64,000 nucleotides of DNA from NCBI RefSeq assembly GCF_037042905.1, contig NC_087246.1, positions 34,962,001-35,026,000 of the forward strand, written 5' to 3'. Below, one piece after another: positions 51,118 through 63,700 of the stretch (within the stretch, counting starts at the first letter, position 1; each line of letters opens with the position of its first letter). This DNA is from Lytechinus pictus. Lineage: Eukaryota; Echinodermata; Echinoidea; Temnopleuroida; Toxopneustidae. Both the position numbers and the translations under genes were made by a program. Under the pieces are notes generated by a model. That model searched no databases. It was not told the origin of the DNA and saw nothing but the letters and a program-made list of their open reading frames with translations.

Positions 51118-51420
51118 GGGAGCGTTGTGGCCCAGTGGATTAGTCTCGATCCGAACTTTGAAACAGAGGGTCGTGTGTTCGAATCCCAGCCATGGCGTTA
51201 TTTCCTTCGGCAAGAAATTTATCCACATTGTGCTGCACTCGACCCAGGTGAGGTGAATGGGTACCCGGTAGGATTTATTCCTTGAACGCTTTAGCGCCTA
51301 TTAATATGGCGGCTTAGCTACAGCCTGGATAATATTATGATACCAAGTATCAAAGCGCAGTTGAGTATATGCACATATAGTAACTGCGCTATATAAATGG
51401 ACATATTATTATTATTATTT
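51118..51420 (+). mobile_element. tRNA-derived SINE, full length
   Basis: A tRNA-like head carries A box TGGCCCAGTGG (51128-51138) and B box GTGTTCGAATCCC (51175-51187). The body (TGCACTCGACCCAGGTGAGG, then TGGGTACCCGGTAGG) leads to an ATT-repeat tail (TATTATTATTATT). The body phrase recurs in the diverged copy at 20022-20200. Confidence 0.9.
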
Positions 51421-51423
51421 TAT

Positions 51424-51510
51424 TCACGTTTTCTTGAAAAGACAGGGTTGTCCTGTTCAAGCCAATAATATTGGCCTGCTTTTCAAGGGAGCCCTTTCAA
51501 ATGTACATAC
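51424..51510 (-). repeat. Retroelement 3'-tail-like segment
   Basis: On the minus strand, GGGCTCCCTTGAAAAGCAGG, a stem with TTGGCTTGAACAGG, then CTTTTCAAGAAAACGTGAAT and AATAAAATAATAATA. Comparable to 10908-11003. It shares an ATT/AAT tail with the adjoining SINE, arranged tail to tail. Confidence 0.45.
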
Positions 51511-51572
51511 ATATAACAAGGCATATATACTTAAATGAAAATAGTAATAATGACAAAGATTTTCATCGGCGA

Positions 51573-51975
51573 GGGGGCAGTCAAATATATTGCTGTACAA
51601 AACGCGTTTGTGTTTTTCAGTTTTGGACGAGGGCCGCGCGTGCACTCGTTAAGGGTATCAAAAACACCGATTTTCAAGAAACAGGGTGGTTTTTAAAGAC
51701 TGGTCAATCGCGGGGTCAAACGTATTTAGGGTATGTTTTTTTAGTTTCCAAAGCTTTTTTTTAGACTAGCCAAACGTCAGGGTATGTTTTTCTCCAAGCT
51801 TTTTCCCCGGGATAATATTCTGGCGACAACTTGTTTAGGTGCCAAAATGTGTAAATAAAGCCAGCGAAAAACTTGTTCAGGGGGTTATTTTGCACACACA
51901 GAAAAAACTCGTTTAGAAGGTGTTTGGAAATAATTTGGTCACGCATGTGTATAGCAATACATTTGACTGCCCCCC
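51573..51975. mobile_element. Inverted-repeat element related to 17324-18012
   Basis: GGGGGCAGTCAAATATATTG at the left and CAATACATTTGACTGCCCCC at the right. It shares AAGGGTATCAAAAACACC-type phrases and GTTTAGGGT words with the element in oxidase intron 5. No clear target duplication. Confidence 0.7.
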
Positions 51976-51998
51976 GGTAGGGGGGGGGGGGTACTTAA

Positions 51999-52669
51999 AG
52001 GACAAGTCCACCCCAACAAAAAAATTATTTGAATAAAAAGAGAAAAAATCCAACAAGCATAACATTGAAAATTTCATCAAATTCGGATGTAAAATAAAAA
52101 AGTTATGACATTTCAAAGTTTCGCTTAATTTCACAAACAGTTGTATGCACATCGGATGTAATATAAGAAAGTTATGACATTTCAAAGTATCGCTTAATTT
52201 CACGAAACAGTTGTATGTACATCCTGGTCGGTATGCAAATGATGAGACTGATGACGTCATCCACTCACTATTTCTTTTGTATTTTATTATATGAAATTTT
52301 CTAAATTTCTCCTCATTGTCAAATGAAACAGTGATTTATTTAGTTCCTCCCTATACATGTGAAATTAGCATTGTTTAATGCTATATGGTTCAGTCAAGTC
52401 GGTCCCTACGGTCAAATCTGTAAAAATTGAAATATTGTATAATTCAAACAATAAAAAACAAAAGAAATAGTGAGTGATGGACATCATCAACTGACTCATT
52501 TGCATGTCACTGAGTTGTGCACATCACTGTTTTGTGAAAAATAAGCGAAACTTTAAAATGCCATAACTTTCTTATTTTACATCCGATTTTGATGAAATTT
52601 TCAGTGTTATGCTAGTTTGATTTTTCTCTATTTATTCAAATCAACATTTTGCTGGGATGGACTTGACCT
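51999..52669. mobile_element. Family A MITE, complete, with an internal duplication
   Basis: AGGACAAGTCCACCCC at the left and GGGATGGACTTGACCT at the right, with TTAA at 51995-51998 and 52670-52673. The unit from CGGATGTAAAATAAAAAAGT to the following GTTGTATGCAC is repeated once more (52157-52220), making this copy about 100 bp longer than 48770-49337. Confidence 0.88.
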
Positions 52670-52679
52670 TTAATATGAA

Positions 52680-53955
52680 TGTATGATACGTACAGTTTGT
52701 GCCACGGTTGAGACCCCCGGCCCATTTTTAGCCTAAGTTTCCGTTCCAGAGCATCACCAATTCAGAAAGCGATAGATATTCCTATTTTTCCCTTCCGGAG
52801 CCCGTTTTCATATATTATATGACTGAGTATAAAACATGGAAAATAACACAAAGACAAAACGTAATAGACAAAAATCAATACGAGTAAAGAAAAAAAAAGA
52901 GAACATTGTAACACAAAGCGGTCATGGTTACAGAGGAAACAAGTCCTTTCAAAAAATTTTGCAATCACGGATAATAGGGATACTGGACGAAATCTATTTA
53001 AGTCACTAAATGATTTCCCCTTAGGTATATAATATAATATATGTGTACAATTTTGACAAGTTTAAATCGTAAGGAAATTTACCTGTACGTATTGAATAGT
53101 CAAAAACCTGAGCTATGGGCGATGCAATCACATTCATTTTTCAAAAGTTTGGGGTGTAGATCATCGAGACCAATGTACTTGGAACAGTCCAAGCTTTTTA
53201 GCTCTCTTTGAATAATTCGGTAGATATTTCTTCAAGGAGAAGACTGAGGAAGAGGGGGGGGGTTAATTCTCATTGGAGCCGGTGATAGGTCGCATATACA
53301 TAGGCTACAATCGTGGCTGTACGCAGCGGGGGGGGGGGGGGGGGGGAGTTGCCCCCCCCCCCCACACACACACACATCTCGACCATTGCGATGGTATCTG
53401 CTTTAGTAGTGGTTCGCATGAAATAATAGGCTTGATTTTCTTTTTCTGTTATTCTATTTTACGTCATGGGGAAGTGCGGAGAAAGGTAAACTTTACTTTA
53501 AATGACAAAACTTAATATAGGAAAATGTAAGAAATGTCTGAAATGAACTTTTGTTTTGTTTACAGTGATTTGTGTCATTTTATGTCTTCGGATCCAGCTG
53601 GGACAAACAGCCTAAAATATGTTTAGCTAGGCTTAAAATCTTCATTCGTGTAGAAAAGTTGTTATAAAAAATTACAAAATCTGTTTACTTTTCCATTGAC
53701 CCCAAAACGCCCAAAAAGAGAGAGTTGCGCCAAGGTTTTTATTCACCTTTTCCCCTTGCTCAGTGTGACAAATCATCATTTCTGCACAAACCGATTTCTG
53801 TGAGCTATACAAAAATGGACAGTGCTCACTCAAGCGTAAGATTCTGTCAAAAATCATATCATTCTTGTAGATACTTAAGCCAAAAAATATACCTGAAAAA
53901 ATTATGCACGTGTTGTATTTTCGTATTCAAATTTGGGGGACTTTTTTAAATGAAA
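52680..53955. other. No gene recognised
   Basis: TTTCCGTTCCAGAGCATCACC near 52740 resembles, inverted, the sequence at 45400-45440. A 17-18-G run with facing C-run lies at 53329-53362. No coding sequence. Confidence 0.4.
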
Positions 53956-53959
53956 GCTT

Positions 53960-54316
53960 TTTATTGATACGCAATGTAATATATATTTGCAGATTTGACA
54001 CAAGGATTATATGTTGCATGAATGATAAGCCACATATTCAAGGAGGAATCCAACCTTATTTCACAATATAATGAGAGAAATATTGGAATTTTCATAAATT
54101 AATTAATATAATAAAATGAAAATCAAATAGTGACGTCATTGGTTCCCTCGTTTATATGCTGACTAGGAACTGTTATAAGAAATGAAGTGAAACTTTAAAT
54201 ATTCGAACTTGCTTGTTTTACATTCGATTTTGATGTGTTTTCAGCGTTTTGCTTGTTTGATATTTTTCTCTCCTTCAACTAAACTTAATGGTGGGATGGA
54301 TGTGCCCTTCAAGGGA
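53960..54316. repeat. Family A MITE, left end lost
   Basis: The family interior (TGCAGATTTGACACAAGGA, CATATTCAAGGAGGAAT, TCCCTCGTTTATATGC) and a worn right end GGTGGGATGGATGTGCCCT are present. The left third is missing. Confidence 0.6.
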
Positions 54317-54625
54317 ATGAAAAAGAAAAAAAAACATCTGAATTCATTCGGAAAGATAAAGAAAAGTTTTTGAAGGAATATTATAGCTAGAGATAATGAG
54401 CAGAGATGAGGGTAGACTAAAACAATGGCGTTCAGATTGGGGGAAGGGTTAATGGTCGCCCCAAAATGTTTCACGACGAAGAATAAAAAGGGTAATTTAA
54501 AAAAATGACTTAAAATTTCATATCTTTGTAATTGTTGGTCTGATATTGTACAAACTTTCACCTTTGTATTTTTTTTTCCTTTTTCCTCTGAAAACAACAT
54601 TTTATTCGGGTAGGTTTCCCCTTTA
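54317..54625. repeat. Probable worn TTAA-family MITE
   Basis: CAAGGGAATGAAAAAG at the left and CGGGTAGGTTTCCCCT followed by TTAA at the right resemble the ends of family C. The match is loose. Confidence 0.4.
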
Positions 54626-54739
54626 ATGAAATCGTAAACATAAAATTTTATACTATTGATCTGTATAGCAACACAAGATGTCGAGACACATATACACTAA
54701 AATAATACAATTAGGTTATGTATATATATATATATATAT

Positions 54740-57700
54740 CACTGTTAGAAAATTTCTTCTTCAAAAACAAAACTTCCTGCAGCAGAGTCTCGAGAACACC
54801 TGTAATCTTACAAGCATTTGTGTAAATTTACAGAAAATTTGTATTTGGTGTATGTAACCTTGCAAATTTATTGTAATAAAACTGTTTTCCCCTGTTTTAA
54901 AACAGACCTGTTGTAGTCAGGCAGCATATGTCATCTACTTCGACAAATTGGCTAAGTCTGATTTTTCACTTTTATGTGATTGGTGACATCACGAGGAACA
55001 ACTTTCAACTTGGTGACAAATTTGTAATGGTCATCTTGACCATGTTAGGGGTCAAAATGGGGTCAATGGGGGTCAATTTTTGAAATTGCCCCGACTGTGT
55101 CGAGTCATACATCAAATTGCTTGTCTTGTTATACTGAACAAGAAAGTGTACACAACTATATACTCTTGACCTTCCGTTAAAAAGTTATGATCGGAAATGT
55201 CAAAAGGTCAACGAACTTTTGGTAAATGGCAAATTACACTGAAAGGGTTAAGAAAGCTGCGTTTCCGTGTTTTTATGCATGTGTGTACTTTTTAAATTTC
55301 GATTTTGATAAGTTCATCTTCAGAAATCCTTATCCAGAAGATATAAAGGGTCAAGACAAGGTCAGGGAAAGGTCAAAGGGTCAACAAACTTTCATTGGTA
55401 GCCAAAATACTCTAAAAGCGGTTAAATTCTTAGAAGTTGGTTCTTTATTTTGAAAAATCTTTATCTACTTTATCTAAGAAGACATTATCCATTAGATAAA
55501 AAGGGGTCAAATGTGCTCACTTAGGAACAAAATATATAAACAGAGATAGACGTCGAATTCGGCGTGGTATCATAGTATTGCAGGAATACCTCGAAAAGAC
55601 TTGACATCAATTCATTTTCAATTTACTAGTCTTTGACATGTAAATAAACATTTCATCTATTTGCTTTGTACAGAATATTTTAATCAACAGAAATGGTTGT
55701 AATGTATTGGAGTATATGTTTAATACTATGTTAACAGATATCGATTGATCAGTGCTCCCAGCTTCTAAGACATGTAAGAAAGATGCCTAACATCTTTTTA
55801 GGATTAACTTACGAATAAGATTATGAGGTTAGGATTGAGGATATGATAACTTGGGCTCCAATTGCTCCTTAATTAATTCTAATGTGTGACGGTTATATTA
55901 TTTCTGACAAAGTGGCAACATCGTGCAGGCATGCTCATTGTAGTCGGTCATGGGTGTCCATCATGCTGATGTGATATATTCTGACCATTACTCGATCTCT
56001 GGAGCCAAGAAGGACTACTCATTTCTGATTATGTGCTGTCATTAAAACGGCTTGTACTATTTTATCAAGTGTGTCTTTTTTCCAGAGCATACAACGTGAA
56101 ACTAAACTTAATACCAGTTCTCACGATAGTGATGTGCATAGATGCACATTAAGTTTTTATTATTTTGTCGTTCTTGTTTTTTTCCTACGTGCTAAACTAC
56201 CTGGATGTTGCCAGAAAGAATACTCACATATGTCATTAAAGTGATTAAAGTAAACCACGACCATATCACAGCGGGGGGGGGGGGGGGGGGGGGGGGGAGC
56301 TGCCCCCAGAAATTGTGAAGACTTGTATTTTTACTGAAAAATAAATATAATTGACCAAAAGAATGTACGAAATCCTTATAAATTTCACTTTACAAAATGC
56401 AAAAGGGCTCCAATGATAAGCTCAGAACAGCACATGCACCAGAAATGTGTAGTCCTTCAAAATTGTCTACAGAGATCGAGTAATGGTCAGAATATATCAT
56501 AACAGCATAATGGACACCCATGACTACAATGAGCATGCCTGCACGATGTTGCCTCTTTGACAGAAATAATATAACCGTCACACATTAGAATTATAATTGA
56601 GGAGCAATTGGAGCCCAACTTATCATCCTCAGTCCTAACCTCATTATCTTTTTCGCAAGTTTATCCAAATAAAATGTTAGGCATCTTTCTTAGGAGCACT
56701 GATCAATCGATGTGTTCATTCTGTTAACCCTGCTGTTAACATAGTATTATACTTATACCGCAATACATTACAATCATTTCTGCTAATTAAAATATTCTGT
56801 ACAGAGCAGATGAAGGAAATACTTTTTTACATCAAAGACTAGTAAATTGAAAGTGAATTGAACTTGAATTGAATTCCTAAATAAAAAAAAAAAACTCGGA
56901 AAGAGCTGGTTGCACTTATCAAATCATGAAGATGATAAGATTTTTAGGGCATTAGGGTTTGTCAAGTCGTTTCAAGGTATTAATGCAATACCATGATACC
57001 ACAGTGAATGTATTCGACATCTATCTCTGTTTATCTATTTTGTTCCTAAATAAGCATATTTGACCCCTTTATATATAATGTCTTCTTAGATAGAGACTTT
57101 TCAAAATAAAGAACCCACGAAAAATAAGACTTCTAAAATTCTAACCTCTTTTAGTGTATTTTGGATTCCAATGAAAGTTTTTTGACCTTTTCCTAACCTT
57201 GTCTTGACCATTTTTATCTTCTGGATAAGGACTTCTGACGATGGACTTATAAAAAAGTACACACATGCATAAAGACACGGAAAAGTAGCTTTCTTAAAGT
57301 TGAATTAAGAAGGGGGTGAGTTTCCATAAATATAGGTTCTACATACAATATATAGTATATATAAGTTGTTCAAACACATAGCATGTCACAATAATCCTCT
57401 GCCTTCTCGATATTTTGCTTTGAAAGTCTATGAAATTAGCCACCTGTCAGAGCCCGAGAGACGAGTGTACAGAAAAGTCACTCGGAGTGTGACGTCACCG
57501 GGGGGAATTTAGTATAAGAGGTGCCTGAATGTCATACAGAAATGCTATGCAGAGAGAGAAAGATATTTTACAATTTTTTTTCAAAGCAACTCAAATCAAA
57601 TAAATAGGACTGATATGTACAAATCTTTACTTTCCCTGTATAAAAAACAGTATGAATAACCACCATGAACTCTTCAATCATGATGTAAGATAGCAAACAG

Positions 57701-59180
57701 TGAGTTATTGAATGATATTTTCACTATTTCTCATTTATTTTATCACGATGTTCAATCAAGTGAGTAGCTGGAAAGTAATTCCGGCGGCTAGCTCAGCGCG
57801 CGCTGAACGCATAATACTTGTACACACAACACCCAGGCATTGAGTGTACTGTTATGGTCTGGTATGTCGACTTAGTTCATGGCCGTGCAGCGATCCCCTG
57901 GCGTTTTTTCTTCTTTTCTTTTGTCTTTGACTCCACTTTTATATCCTCTGGATCATTTCCACTCATAGCTCATTCCACAGAACAATCTTGAACCAAACGT
58001 ATAGTATTCTTTCTCGGCCTTCTGAGTTGTTTTCTATATTTAATTACGCTAGGGGTCACCGTCACACATACAAACGCAATTCGAAAGTGAGTTGAAGACA
58101 GAAAGATATATAGTAATTAGTATACATCTCTATGGTTGAAGACAACAAGAACGGTACGGTAGCTCGACAGCTAGCTGCGCCGGAGCGGGCGGCCGGTCGG
58201 CACAAAGCAATTCCGCAACTAACTGTGTTTTTTTGCAAGAGCCGCGTCACACGCGGATAAATATGTCATAATAACACGTCTGCTACGTTATCGACTGGTG
58301 AGAAGATCTCGATCAAATTTCATATTATTCACCTTGAAATTATTCCTTTAGGGTCTATGGTATCATTCTGAGGGAATTCACATATTTGGAATAATAGTAC
58401 GGCCACAAATATTTTAATCATTTCCTCTTTGCAAGTTCTATGGCTCGCAGATACAACTTCAACTGCAGTTATTCCATATGAAGGAGTACGTGCATAGTAC
58501 ACAAAACGGCACTGCCTTGATTATACTACACCGGGACCGAATACCCCCCGGTGACGTCACACTCAAAGAACACCCGTCTCGGTAGGCATTGCAGGAGCGA
58601 ACTCAGGGAAAATGGGTAGGGATAAATCGTTCAAATTCACTATTTTGAAAAAAGAAAATGGGGGGTCGAATCACCTATTAGTGTTTGGGGGGTTGTAAGG
58701 TTGCTATTAATGTAAATATCTCAATATTTGGAATCGTCTTCTTAATTCAACTTTAACACTTTTAGTGTAATTTGCCACTTACTAAAAGTTTGTTGACCTT
58801 TTGACATTTCCGGTCATAACTTTTAACGGAAGGTCAAGAGTATATTGTTGTGTACACTTTCTTGTTCAGTATAACAAGACAAACAATTTGCTGTGTCACT
58901 CGACAGAATTGGGGCAATTTCAAAAATTGACCCCTATTGACCCTATATTGACACCTAACATGGTCAAGATGACCATTAGAAATTTGTCACCAAGTTGAAA
59001 GTTGTTCCTTGTGATGTCACCAATCACATAAAAGTGAAAAATCAGACTTAGCCAATTTTTCGAAGTAGCCGGTAAATCATGACATATGCTGCCCGACTAT
59101 TGGGTAAATTTGTTTTTTTCTTTCTGTAAAATATTTTTTTTAATGTACTTCTGTGAAATCTTCTGTTTTCTCTAACAGTG
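54740..59180. mobile_element. 4.4-kb palindromic (fold-back) transposon
   Basis: The ends CACTGTTAGA and TCTAACAGTG are flanked by TAT on each side. The left arm (54740-56040, 1301 bp) is the imperfect reverse complement of the right arm (56430-59180 minus an inserted 1459 bp, leaving 1292 bp). Paired blocks include TGACCATGTTAGG, TTGTTATACTGAACAAGAAA, CCTTATCCAGAAGATA and TCGATTGATCAGTGCTCC. The ~390-bp loop holds a long G-run near 56275-56297. No protein is encoded. CACT ends with a 3-bp duplication would fit a CACTA/EnSpm-type non-autonomous element, but the TA-rich flank weakens this. Confidence 0.85.
57298..58752. mobile_element. 1455-bp TTAA-inserted element inside the palindrome
   Basis: The ends AGTTGAATTAAGAAG and CTTCTTAATTCAACT are bounded by TTAA at 57294-57297 and 58753-58756. 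The palindrome's other arm shows the empty site, a single TTAA at about 55248-55251 in AAAGGGTTAAGAAAGCTG. Subterminal inverted words GTGTGACGTCACCGGGGG occur at 57488 and, inverted, near 58545. No transposase is visible. The TTAA duplication points to piggyBac-type mobilisation. Confidence 0.9.
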
Positions 59181-59429
59181 TATACTTTTAAATAAAGCAG
59201 GTTAATTCAACACTGACATGTTTGTAGAAGAATGAAAAAAAGACTAAAAAGGGGAATACAAAGCATTTATGAGTTCTTGACTTTGGGTTCAATCTTCAAT
59301 GATTAACTACCTCCATTAACTTCAATTATAATGTTCTAAGTTCTAGGTATGTATATTTTTCTAATTTCTGAAGATGTATGCCAATTCATTATATTGTTCA
59401 TCTCTGACAACTTCAATTAATAGGTTTTA

Positions 59430-59510
59430 CATATATTTATTTCATTTATTTATTTATATATTCATTCATTTATTTATTAATTAATTAATTAATTTATTTA
59501 TTTATTTCGT
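59430..59510. repeat. ATTT/ATTAA simple repeat, possible retroelement tail
   Basis: Runs of TTTATTTAT and TTAATTAAT. On the minus strand this could be the A-rich tail of a retroelement whose 3' part extends to about 59770; that part is not recognised. Confidence 0.5.
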
Positions 59511-60133
59511 TTCTGCATGTCATGACAATGTACATAGTGTGACCATCACAAAATTAAATACATTAAATTTTACAGAAAAAGATGTATAATTATGATAATT
59601 TACATAACTGATTATACCAAGGTTGCAGACATGCAGTGGTATGACAATATAAGCAGATGCTTGAGCTGTTGTCACACCTTTGGATATATAAGATACATAC
59701 ATAAATATAAAAAAATACTAAAAAGTCCAAACTAACAATTACACAAAGAAGAAACAAACAAATTATCATTAAGGAGTGTGTGAGGCATAATAATAATTGA
59801 AATTATATATATATTTCTAATGATGTACACGAATTACATTGTGTATTGTAAGATCTTTGTTTGTTTGTTTTAATAGGAAGGACCCCAAGGGAGAGCAGCG
59901 TTTACGTTGATTGGGTTTATATAGTATAACTTATCTTAATGACGGAGGGGTAATTAGATAAGAATTACACTGATACACAAACATGATTTTTTTTTATATA
60001 CCAATACTTTAATTTATCACCAGCATGACATTGATGAATTACTTGATTTATTTAATAATTCCCCCTTCATCTTTCACTTTATATATGTACTAATGAAAGA
60101 AAACAATAATAAACAAGGTGGTTCACGAACCGC

Positions 60134-60764
60134 GAGTCTCGCCTGATATCGCGATTGCTGAAATATGCAATATGATCTTTTGACCTTATCATCCTCATGG
60201 ACACACATGTGGTATTACCCGATGGCTATTTGTACCAAGTATAAACACAATTGATGCAGAAACAAAGAAATGAGAGCAATTTGAACAAAACCTTGACCTT
60301 TTGACCCCTATATGACTTTCGACCCCATCACCCTCATGGACACACATGTGGTTTTATCCAAGGATAATATGTACCAAGTGTCAGCATAATTGATGCAAGA
60401 AATAAAGAAATGAGAGCAAGTTGAACAAAAACTTTAACATTTTTGGAACAGACATGACCTCATATCATTTGCCTTTTGACCCCTAGATGACCTTTGACTC
60501 CATCATCCTCAGGACACACGTGCGGTTTTATCCAAGGATCAAAATATGTACCAAGTGTCAACATCATTGATGCAGAAACAAAGAAATGAGAGGACACACA
60601 AGTGGTATTACCCAAGGATCATATGTACCAAGTATGAACTTAAATGATGCAGACATAAAGAAATGATAGCAAGTTGAGCAAAAACTTAAACAGTTTTGAA
60701 CAGACCAATAGGAAAAGTGATTACTACATGTAGGTCTCTACGAAGCTTCGTTCAGGCGAGACAA
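60134..60764. repeat. Element with four tandem ~110-180 bp units
   Basis: Units share CCTCATGGACACACATGTGG, a TACCAAGTATAAACACAAT-type phrase and GCAGAAACAAAGAAATGAGA, with starts near 60190, 60325, 60505 and 60590. The array is bounded by AGTCTCGCCTGA at the left and TTCAGGCGAGAC at the right, which are inverted copies. No coding sequence. Confidence 0.7.
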
Positions 60765-60769
60765 AAAGT

Positions 60770-63700
60770 AAATCCATACATAAATAAGTTATTCTAGTGA
60801 TACCACTTCCTCTGTAAGAGGGGTGTTCTGGCATAAAGATAATGAATTAAATGAATAGAGAGAATTTACAAGCAGAAATCTTACAATTTCATTAATCTCT
60901 AAAGCAAAATACAATCATATGGATTCATTCTATTTTTGTTTTAAAGTTTTGCATAATGAAACATAATGTAATGAGTGAGCAGATAATGTCACATATATTT
61001 TGGTCTATCCCTGTCATTTCTTTTTCCTTATTCAATGAAATGATCAAATCCAAGAATATGAAAACAGGGTTGAATTCTAATTTTAACATTTAAGATCATT
61101 GTAACTTATTATGTTACAAGAGAGGCTATATAACATTATGAAAAAAAACCAGGACTTCAAACATTTGTATGATAAAATACAAAGAGAAATATTGGCATGT
61201 GAAATCATCGGCTCATATCTGCCCATTCATGCTAGTTCAGATACACTCGGTCTATCGGAAAATAAATGTAAATCTCCATACATATGTAAGTTTGCTATGT
61301 ATCTAGACAATATAAATGAAATTAAGAGTATTTTGTTTGTTTGGTTTTAATCTATTTATCGAATTCACATCCAACTATTCACTCTGATTTTCATGGATTT
61401 GAAATAAACCCAGATCGACAGCGGTTGGTGACCAAAATCCTACATATTCATTTTCAAGCCTGAAAGAATTTGAATTTATAAATGAAATCTTGAATCTTTA
61501 AAGGTTTCATTTTAATAATCTAGTGTTCAGTTGGTCAACAATGATCTGGATTTATTTTTAAATCGGGGATTTATTTTTAAATCCAGGATTCAACAGTGCA
61601 GCCCTGTAGTATACTTCCATCTCCTTCAAAGACACCATACAAATTGCTCATTTGCATTTAGACAAAGAGTATGCCTCAATGGCTTTAGGTATAAATGTCA
61701 TCATTTTGGACATACTGAAAAGAAAATAAAATTTCTCTGGATAATAATACGTTGCACATGATCATTCCTTGCAAGCACAGTGATTACAAGGAATTACGCA
61801 ATTTTGTGAATCCATTTTTTTTTACATCATGAATAAAAAAAAATACAATAGAAATACAGGAAGAATCAGAAATGAATTAAATAACATACACAATACATAA
61901 AGGTTATATTAAATCAAATATGAGGGTAACAATGCAGAATAAAATTATGAAAAGCAAAAAGAGAGGAAGGGAGGGAGGGGGAATAAACTAATAAACACAA
62001 ACTCCTTGACATTTATGTCATTCCTACACCTTTATATTGATAATTCACGAGACATAATTTATGAAAAAAGAGTGTATATCATTAAATAGGTATTTCATAT
62101 CCTTGAAATATAAACAAACTCTATAAGGTAATTCCATGCAGAGGGGCAGGAATCTAAATGTAATATTCTGGATATGCATGTATCAAGCCAAACCTATTCA
62201 TGCCAAAACCATTATAAATAAGCAAAAAGAGAGCATTTTCATTATATAAAAACTATTTACACGATACAAAATGATTTATACACATAACAACCAGCATCCC
62301 ATATAATGTTCTACTCTTATGCATAATTTGTCATACAGTTTGATCAAGAAATTGAGTGCATTGAACTGGTTAGTATTGGTTGAAGAGTAACCTTTCACAT
62401 TTGTAGACCAGATTATACTTCTCAGAAAAGGCTCTTTCTTCCCAATGCCATATCATTTGATTATGATTTTTTTTTCACAAGGAGGGGAGGGGGTGATTTG
62501 TGCCAGTAAATGCCAATAATTTTTTATTTAAACCAGTCTTCACAATTGCGTTTACTGTGCACAATAAGCATAAAGTCTTTACACAAAAAAAAACATATTG
62601 TGAAAACATGTGATTCTGAAATGGAAATATTGCAGTGATGAGTGTTTTTTTTTGTTTCTATTTACCCCTTAACCTATTGGAGACTTGCTTACTATGCTAC
62701 AAAGCCATTTCCCCTATTTTTTTTTCATCCTGCATATTATGGTCTCAATCTCTAAACTGGATGAGCATGAAAACAGTAATGTACTTCAGTTAATTCACAG
62801 AACCTCCATTAGAAACGTTAATTCATTTTCTTTCCAAAGTGTAAAGGAAGTCGGAACAAAAAGTCAGACAATCTACAACATCCATTTCATTCAAACACAG
62901 GCTAACAGTTTTCATATCTCACTAGTCTGAACCAAAGATACTACAAGGGGAAGATCGGACACTTCAGCGATTTTTTTAGAAACACTCGATTTTGCTCATG
63001 AGGATATTATGTGAATGCAGTGCACAAGTGTCTCTGGCAGTAATCTTGTTAACTAACTATTCCATTGTTTTATCACGAAGCATGCAGGTGTATGTTTGTG
63101 GGTTGTGCTGTTGCAGTTTCTAAATGATCGATATCATTGAGGAAACAAAATATTTGGAAGACATCATATTATTCCATCTGCCAACGGTAAAGAGTACGAA
63201 ATGAAGATTTTCATCATAGTTTTTTGTGACATCACGGCAGCAATTGCTAATGTCCGTAGGCAGTACATAATAGGAGAAGGTCTCCTTGATTTAGAGCAAA
63301 GCAGAAAATAAGAGAGAAATATTTTAAGGTCCAGCGAAAATCCATCAATGAATAGTGGAGTTTCTGGACTGCCAACATTAGAAAATGAAAAAAAGTAGTC
63401 CTAATCGAGCGGCGCGAATCTATCTGCTTGATTTCAGGTGTGTCTCTCTCACTTTTTTTTTTAATCAAGGCATGTTTAGCATTCTTGTATTTAAACATTG
63501 AGAAATTAAAAGTGTTGAAAATCTGTATTACTCTTTCACTCATACCCACCACACATATACATATATGGGCCGACTTGTTTTTTATCTTAAATACATGGAA
63601 AAATGGAGTGTTCCTCTTTTTGGTTGATAAAAAATCTTTCTAACAAAGAATCTCCTAAAAAAAAAGAAGTAGTTGGTACGCCTGGAGTTTTAGATTGTCA

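Noticed and set aside
53310-53385. G-run followed by C-run as a functional quadruplex or recombination site
   Set aside because: Similar runs mark the ends of several non-autonomous elements here; the simplest reading is a worn element end or assembly-prone homopolymer.
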